Below, one piece after another: positions 24,322-64,000 of a stretch of DNA of 64,000 bases. Position 1 is the stretch's first letter; every line of letters starts with the position of its first letter. Made by a program: the position numbers and the translations under genes. The DNA lies in NCBI GenBank assembly GCA_032207245.1, contig CM063508.1:115362302-115426301 (forward strand), in the 5' to 3' direction. The notes beneath the pieces were generated by a model. It was not told the DNA's origin. It did no database searches and saw only the letters and a program-made list of their open reading frames with translations. This DNA is from Pardosa pseudoannulata (lineage: Eukaryota > Arthropoda > Arachnida > Araneae > Lycosidae).

Positions 24322-26936
24322 ATCTTTTGCTTAAAGATGTCTTCATAAGGTTATGAACATCAATGCCAGCACTGAAGCTGTGCCTATGGTTTTTGGTAAC
24401 AAAAGGGAGTGACCTGTTCTGTTATGACTGCAATTCTACAGTGGATATATTTTATAATTTCATTATTTGCTAAAAGGAAACATTTTACAAATTTAACTGC
24501 TAACATATAAAAAAATATGTTGAAGATACTTTAGCCTTGTATTCAGATAATTTTTTTTTAAATGTCACAATGAATCAAGTAATGAAAATTTATTCTAAAC
24601 TACAGGATACATACATTATACTTAAATGTATAACTATTCATACAATCGAATATACATAAAAATTTAATAATTACATCACAAAATCATGTACATGATATGA
24701 TAAAATTTGAAAGCCAATATATTTATTAACTATGTACCCTTATATACAATTCATTCAATTTCTTAAGTGGCATCTGCCATAAATGAATGAAAGAGGCAAC
24801 AAAATTTAAATATTTTCTCAAACAAAAATAACATGCAGTCACCTCAGTGTATCTGTGGATATACTTTGCTACATGGTTTATGATGAATGTAAATTGCAGT
24901 ATAAAGTTAGAAAACAGGTTAAAAATTTTAATGGTAAAAAACTGTAAAAAGCACTATAGGAAGAATTCTGCTAGATATCAATTTTAATATTAACCATAGA
25001 TCAATGTCACGAACAGCTTGATGAAGAATTTCAGGCTTTTGTCCCTCCTTCACCTATGGATTTTAGTGCAGTTTTTAATACTCCAAATAAAAATAAAGAT
25101 GATAAAATCAAAGCCATACCATACAATTTTCTTCATGAAATACCACATTCTTCATGACATACCACATTTCATTCAAACAATTTCAGTATGTGATAACATA
25201 TAAAGACATGTTATTCAACAGTTTGTAGGGAAACAAAGTTAACGAATACAATATAATCACTTTATCGTCCTATCTATTAAAATTATCAATATTCATGCAG
25301 CAGTCTAGTCACACTTTAAATTTTACATCCTTCGCAAAAGGGAAAAAAAGCACCGGAGAGATACAAATGTTTTACATTTAAGTTTCTAGTTCCATTTTTT
25401 TTCTTTTTTGTACCTTAAGTTTATTTGTAACTTGAAATTTGTACAAGAAGGTGTTTGGCATTGCTCAACAAGCTTCCTTTTAGAATTATTAAACTAGCAT
25501 ACATTCACATTTAAACAGCTAGATGTTAAAAATATTCATAAAACATAACAGTGATTACCAACAAATTATTAATTTTAGAGATAGTTGTGTAAACATGCAA
25601 ACTATTCAGAGAATCGCAATATTATACTTGTTTGCAATCATAATTTATTCCAATTGTTTCATATAAACGTTCATCCTTTTATATTATAAATAAACTTTAA
25701 AAGAATCAGATACTATAAATTAGCTTGAAAACTCATAGTATTAATTAGTAAACTATTTCCTTGCAATTTTTATAAAATAACTGTGCATCCACGAGCATTC
25801 TATTTGTTTTAAATTTAACATCCCAAATGTATTCCAAAAATTGTACCATATATGCTATCAAACAAGACAGCCACAATTTTTTTTAATCTTTTTATTTGAC
25901 ACTTGATATTAATTGTTCCTACACTAATTAAATCATTTAGTAAAAAAAAACTTAATTGTTATAATAACAATAATTATTTTATAAAGTAATATAAATAATT
26001 TTATTAAATAAACTATTTTAACATATATTTTTTAACCACTTGCACAACTATTATTCACTGAACTGTATTGTTAATCTTTATTATTTTATTTTCAATAAAA
26101 GGTTAAAATGATCATAGAATTACAAAGAACTAATAAAAATGCATTGTATACACAATTTACAGTTATAATCAAACGCATGTTCTTTGAGTTTTATGTGATG
26201 AGTTCATACAAACTTTAATAAATACATTTAAAATAACTGAATATGAAAAAGGAATTAAAAAAATGGAGAAAATGAAAATCTCGTAGAATAAGCTATGAAA
26301 TATTTCTTTAATAATTGCTTCCTTTTGTCTATTTTAATATAAAATATTAAAAATAAGAAAGCTGTGTGTTAAAATAAAAAGTTTTGAATACATAAAAAAT
26401 ATTTTTAAAAAATGAAAAATAAACACAGAATCTGCTAACCCCTTATCTGCCCTAGAAGTATATAATGCTTTGTATAATCTATGTGTTAGATGACCCATGC
26501 ATTTTTATACATCTTTTCAAAATATCATTTTCTGTAAATTGTTACTAGCTATATAACTCTGCCTGCTTCTTTGGAATGTAATAAATTAAGGATTCACCAG
26601 GAACAAGCCTATGATTTAGACGAGCAAATTATGACAATGGGAAAAATTTAACAATTTTTGCTTAAAGTGTGTGAGTATATAATGAATCTCATTATCAATA
26701 TCCTACATCTGATACTGATTTATGTGTTCAATTATGTTTTAAGATATAGTACACAGTTGATAAGTACTAACTCTTTTCATTTTATAATATTTTGTAATTT
26801 AAATTTTATACTTTGAGACTTTTTCATTGTAATAATAAATATTATTTTAATTGTAAACTGTATGAAGGCTTTCTCTAACTGCACCATATCACTATGCTCA
26901 GGTGTGAAAAAAGATGACACTAAATAGCAAATCACA
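24322..26936. other. Unassigned AT-rich sequence
   Basis: No gene recognised. A weak inverted pair (TAACCCCTTATCTGCC near 26437, and the inverse TAACCCCTTAACTCCC near 27130) may mark a degraded element around the next SINE. Confidence 0.45.
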
Positions 26937-26948
26937 TGATATTTTGTT

Positions 26949-27113
26949 AGTTGGGTTTGGTTTGGAGTGCTATGGTCTACTTTTTAGAACATGAGAGCAA
27001 ATAAGACTGGGACTTACAGCTTAAAGCCGATTCCGAATGTCTACGAACATCCATGCCACTGTGGGATTCGAACCCACGAACTCCGGTACCCTAACCAATT
27101 GGCCATTGTTCGG
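26949..27113 (-). mobile_element. tRNA-derived SINE, family 1
   Basis: It is flanked by a perfect 12-bp duplication TGATATTTTGTT (26937-26948 and 27114-27125). The body is typical, and a short deletion removes the bases between CTCCGGTACC and CTAACC. Confidence 0.94.
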
Positions 27114-27125
27114 TGATATTTTGTT

Positions 27126-29319
27126 GGGAGTTAAGGGGTTATTAATGGACTAAATAAAAATTACTTACAAATTAGAAAAGCTAAAGTTAAAGAAAATATT
27201 ACAGAATATTTTTATCAATTTTTAGGTTTGTAAAATATTGTCATGTACTGAAATATTTAAGTAAAGGATGAAAGAGTGAGAGTTAAGCATTGGTATTCAC
27301 GTTCAAGCTTTATTATTACACATCTAACAAACCTTATTATTTTTGGTCATTTGGAAAAATCAAATTTACATGCCAAATCATTAAATCAAACTGGGTTTAA
27401 TTATTTTTTCTATACTTTTGCATTAATAATTCTCAATAAAATGTCAGAAATAAAAAAGTTAAAGGAAACAATCTATAAAAATTAAATAATAACATACTAC
27501 TAGCTTTTAAATTATGCAGCACTTCAATGTGCTTGTTACAGCATCAAATTTACACATCACAGTGACATATTCACATGTATATTCGAATCCCCTTTTTGTA
27601 TGAACATGAAAATAATCAGATATTATGTACAAAACATTACTGATGATAAATATTTTAAATGACATAATTGATTTCAAAACAAAGTAAAAACAAATGCAAA
27701 AACAAGTCTCTAAAATTAGATATTAAACTTTAAATATCAATTTTTAATAATTAAAATAAAAGTACAAGTATATAATTAATAACATATATTAACTAAATAA
27801 TAAAAATCTACTCACTCTACCAATGATTATTTTTGAAATAGGGATTCAATGATATGTAAATATTAACATGCATATACATCATTCAGTTTAACAGAGTAAA
27901 AAAAATCAATTATATCTCACAAAGCAATTCTTTAGAGAGTAAATTCCGCTATTAATTCTTTGTTTAGGTGACAGCTGTGAAACTGCAGTAGATTTTTATA
28001 ACATTAAAAATTCTACTTCAGAGTATAAGGACACCTGTGTTTAAAGCCTCTTTTCTAAGAATAATACTTAAATTTCAACATTTCCCCCCTAAATGATAAA
28101 TGCACTTCAAACAAACAAAAAAGAACTATTTTTTAAAACAGCTGAAAAATAATTTTTCGTTGTAGATTCCATCACTTTGATCTTTGAAAAGTTATCACAG
28201 TATGAAAAGTTAAAAACAAACTGTAATGCACAGAAGTCTCTTGATAAATGCTAACTGACTTTGAAAAGATACATTAAAATAACATTTTTAACAGTATTAA
28301 TGAATTTATGAGGCAATCCTCTTAAAAGAAAACAAATATGCTTTTATACTGACAAAAAATTATCATTAAAGCATGTTTATAAAACTGAAAACATAAAAAT
28401 AAAAAATACCAGTTGCTCTGTTTCAAAAAAAAAAAAAAAAAAAAAAAAAAAAACAAGAATTTATTCTACTTAAGCCAGAAAACCAGTTTATATTTGCAGA
28501 ATATTTATTATTAGTGCATAAAAATTATGACTAGATTCAATTATTGCTGTGGTATATAGTAATATATTAAAGAGGGTGGTGGGAAATTAACAATTTCACA
28601 TATATATTCTGTATTTTTTAATTCTAAAATATTTATTAATAGTTATTTTGAAATAGCAATTTTTTTTTATTTTGTATAAATTTTACATGGTAGAATCATA
28701 TGGAAGCACAATATTGGAGAGATAAACTAAATATTTAAATGTTAGATAATATAAAGTTTTAACATTTAAAAAAGTGAGAGAGATGACTATGAAAAGAAAG
28801 GTAGTGAAATTGTATAGCTGAAAAATTATACATTTCTATGGATTGTGAAAATTTGTAAGAAATAATAGAAAAATACTATTATAATCTGAAAACTATGAAT
28901 TCATTTAAAATCCCTGAGATATTGCATAAAATGACAAAATCCACTCACTCACAATAGTAAAATACTAAATTTCTAAAATTTATTTCCTTTTAAAATATTT
29001 GACTTATCTTACTATAACAACAAATGTACCTACTTGCATTTATTGTATTTATTTATACATATATATCTTTTATAAAGTTAAAATAGAACATTCTAGACAT
29101 TTCTCTACTGTGTTATAAAAATTGAGTTTCTAAATCCTAAAAAAAATCAATAGCATTTGTCTATTGTTGTTTAAATATATACTATTCAACTCATAATCAG
29201 GATTTAATGTAAGTCATTGAAATATTATTTTTAAAAAAGTGGTTAATGAAACACAAGTAGTTACTTATTGTTTTAAACTATTTGTAGTCGAAAATAGGAT
29301 TTACAAGAATATAAATTTA
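27126..29319. other. Unassigned AT-rich sequence with a 29-bp A run
   Basis: The A run is at 28425-28453. No upstream element that would make it a retrotransposon tail is visible. The 69-codon frame at 27276 has no motif. Confidence 0.5.
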
Positions 29320-29765
29320 GGGTCATTCCATGGAAGTATAAACTTCAGAAGCAAAAAAATAAAGAATATAAACTTCAATTATAATCTATTTTTTAGTTTT
29401 ATGTAAATTCTACACATACTGTGTTACCTAATATAATGAGAAAATAAAAGATTATAAAATTAAACATTTCACGAGAAATTAATGCAGGGTTAAGTGGCCT
29501 ATACATATCCACATTGCTTTGTTTCTTACTGGAGTTTGTTTAAAATACCTCTGCACATCTAACTAAAAATTTACCATTCCTAATAAATGTTAGTGAAAGA
29601 GATTAAATAAAAATAATGTACAAGAAAAGAAAAAGACTATTCTGTATGAGTGTGTTCTTTATTTGTATGCTTCTATAAGATGTTAGTACTTTTAATTTTA
29701 ATTAGCAGTTTGTTTCAACTATTATTTGAGAAGAAAATGATATCTACTGTATGTTCAGAATTAAA

Positions 29766-29911
29766 CCTCAAATTTTCTAATTTGAGGTTTAACGATTCAC
29801 CCATCTTCGCATAGTTTCCTCCCAATCCGTGTTGTTGCCATCATCATTATCATTTGTACGGACATAGCTTTCATCATCTGTGGTCATCATCAAATTTTTT
29901 AATTTGAGGTT
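29766..29911. repeat. 22-bp direct repeats flanking the exon duplicate
   Basis: Positions 29768-29789 and 29890-29911 match in 21 of 22 bases. The left copy extends into a perfect hairpin with 11-bp arms (AACCTCAAATT ... AATTTGAGGTT). The arrangement resembles a target-site duplication around an inserted 98-bp piece. Confidence 0.75.
29789..29886 (-). pseudogene. 98-bp duplicate of the dystrobrevin terminal exon
   Basis: This block matches 30754-30851 over its full 98 bp with four substitutions and no indels. It still reads TTDDESYVRT, then NDNDDGNNTDWEETMRRWVN, then R and stop. Two changes are silent and two turn Asp into Asn. The 5-prime part of the exon (DLDPFQHHASL) and its acceptor are missing. 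The only AG nearby would use a different phase, so it is probably not spliced in. It sits between two 22-bp direct repeats (29768-29789 and 29890-29911, one mismatch). An in-frame alternative last exon cannot be excluded. Confidence 0.85.
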
Positions 29912-30686
29912 CAAAATACATTAATGTAAAATGTCAGAATGTTGGTTTCAGAAGAATAATTTTGAAAAACAGGGTCAAATGGTAAAAATGTTATGCTAGT
30001 CATAGACCCTAATTTAGAAACATCTAGCATTTAATCACAAAATAATATTAAGATATTTTTATGAATTCCAAACATATAATACTAGAAAATCTCCCATCAT
30101 GATATGATAGGTGAAAACTGCCTCATCATTAGAGAGATTTCCCATCAAATTTGATGTGTCTAAATAAATACGTATATGAGAGAAATGTTTACCAGATTAA
30201 TTCTTTTAGATGGTTATCAGTTTTTATTCTGTACCAAATAAATTAAATCAAAAAGAATATAAATAAAAACAAAAAAGTAATTTTCATTATTGGATATTAT
30301 TAGATTAATACATTTTTGAAGGCAGGATGAACTGGAATCGCTACCAAATCAACAATCTGGGCTATTACATTATTTTAACAACAAAAATAACTTTAAATGC
30401 ATATATTAGTGCAAATGTTGTGTTAGTTACTGTGGAATGACCCTTTACTGGTATTTCTTTGAAAATCATTTTTACAAAATCATAAATAGAGAACTGTCTC
30501 CTTTTTTAAGCTGCTCAATACACAACTCAAAATTAGTCAATTGCATTTATCAAGGGACTTCATTTTTTTTTCTCTTCATTTTTTGCTTAAATCAAAACCA
30601 TATCCCCATCTTTTGTTTTAGTCACTACAAGTTTAACATTTTTATGCAGTCCAACAAATACTATAGTGTTTTGAAGGACCTTCATA

Positions 30687-30692
30687 TTTATT
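30687..30692 (-). promoter_or_regulatory. Candidate poly(A) signal AATAAA for dystrobrevin
   Basis: The first AATAAA on the minus strand lies about 60 nt after the stop codon. In AT-rich DNA this hexamer is common by chance and many more follow, so a longer 3-prime UTR is just as possible. Confidence 0.2.
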
Positions 30693-30753
30693 CTAGCTGC
30701 CTCATCTCACATGATATGACTTCAGATTCTAGAAAAATGATTTAACATGAATC

Positions 30754-63521
<32,768 letters not shown>

Positions 63522-64000
63522 CTTCAAAAAATTAAACACAAACAATAATGAAATAAAAGACATTATCATGTAGAGGTAGATTAAAAGTTATTTCGGAAAT
63601 AATATAATTTAAGATATTGTAATTAAAAAATGGAAAATTTTTAAGAACTGGACATTTGACATAGAAAACACCTATTTAAAAGATAAAAAACGAATTTAAA
63701 AGAGAATAAAATATTTTAGTGATAACATTAAATTATAAACATGATAAAATAAATAAATGAGTTTATATAAGAAGTAGAACTTGTTGAAATATTTTTTGGA
63801 AGTTTATGAATTTTTATCTACTTGTTGAATTCTTTTTAACAAGTATCAGCTTATACAGAAATCAAATGAAATTTAAAAATTTGAAATTGCAAAATTCTAA
63901 CAAAAGAAGTTACAGATTGATCCAAAAATTTTCAATCTTTGTAGGTTTGGTAAATGAATAAAAGAAAGAGAACCTTCTTATGCAAAAATTCAAAATTTAA

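Larger units (their letters stand above)
29320..30443. mobile_element. Possible TIR element enclosing the terminal-exon duplicate
   Basis: GGGTCATTCCA at 29320 and its inverse TGGAATGACCC at 30433-30443 face each other, each flanked by TTTA. The inverted repeat is perfect for only 11 bp, and similarity fades inward. The motif is not AT-rich, unlike its surroundings, so a chance pairing is less likely. If real, this is a non-autonomous DNA element that picked up a gene fragment. No transposase is visible. Confidence 0.4.

Noticed and set aside
26437..27143. Degenerate TIR element around the SINE at 26949
   Set aside because: The inverted TAACCCCTTA words match in about 12 of 16 bases, and the TTAA flank is missing on the left.
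28425..28453. 29-bp A run as a retrotransposon tail
   Set aside because: No element body or target-site duplication could be found beside it.
30437..30745. 102-codon plus-strand frame
   Set aside because: Composition is that of random AT-rich DNA, and it lies in the dystrobrevin 3-prime flank. No homology recognised.

Overview
The window is AT-rich, intron-rich eukaryotic DNA crowded with decayed transposable elements. The only cellular gene I can support is the C-terminal part of a dystrobrevin gene on the minus strand. Its family membership, its canonical GT/AG splice sites and the types of transposon around it (GTF2IRD2-type hAT, Tc1/mariner, Helitron, tRNA-derived SINEs, Ty3-type gag) suggest an arthropod, probably a chelicerate such as a spider. 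That placement is inference; nothing here is diagnostic.

Dystrobrevin occupies roughly 30.75-63.5 kb. Nine well-supported coding exons, plus one tentative 58-nt exon, run right to left from just after the (off-window) ZZ domain to the stop codon at 30754. Their phases fit together at every junction. In order they give the post-ZZ linker (62.2 kb), a Ser-rich linker (59.7 kb), the probable syntrophin-binding helix (56.0 kb), the H1/H2 coiled coil that pairs with dystrophin (44.4 and 44.0 kb), a Ser/Pro-rich exon ending in a conserved helix (40.8 kb), an acidic 54-nt exon (38.3 kb), an acidic exon (35.4 kb), and a terminal exon ending in DWEETMRRWVNR (30.8 kb). The EF-hand and ZZ exons lie beyond 64000.

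Two parts of this gene are duplicated. A block of about 4.05 kb holding both coiled-coil exons (44017-48068) is repeated at 49059-53123. The copies are joined by 990 bp that contain the start of a Ty3-type gag gene, and the second copy has two frameshifting single-base insertions. A 98-bp piece of the terminal exon is repeated at 29789-29886, between two near-identical 22-bp direct repeats and inside a possible short-TIR element.

The left 30 kb has no cellular gene I can recognise. From the left edge it holds two tandem satellites; a hAT relic; a three-unit 86-bp repeat; a nested nest of repeats (4.4-6.3 kb) in which a solo LTR and a SINE each occupy one of two paralogous copies; a very long AT microsatellite; a second SINE family; a Helitron with a repeated 3-prime end and a nested MITE; a fragment of a non-LTR reverse transcriptase; and several SINE copies with target-site duplications. 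From about 15.4 to 30.7 kb the sequence is mostly plain AT-rich DNA.

The dystrobrevin introns carry a mariner MITE with about 100-bp inverted repeats, a solo LTR, a mariner fossil, a hAT MITE, a 5-prime-truncated non-LTR element with perfect target-site duplications, a piggyBac-like MITE, a reverse-transcriptase fragment and many TA microsatellites.
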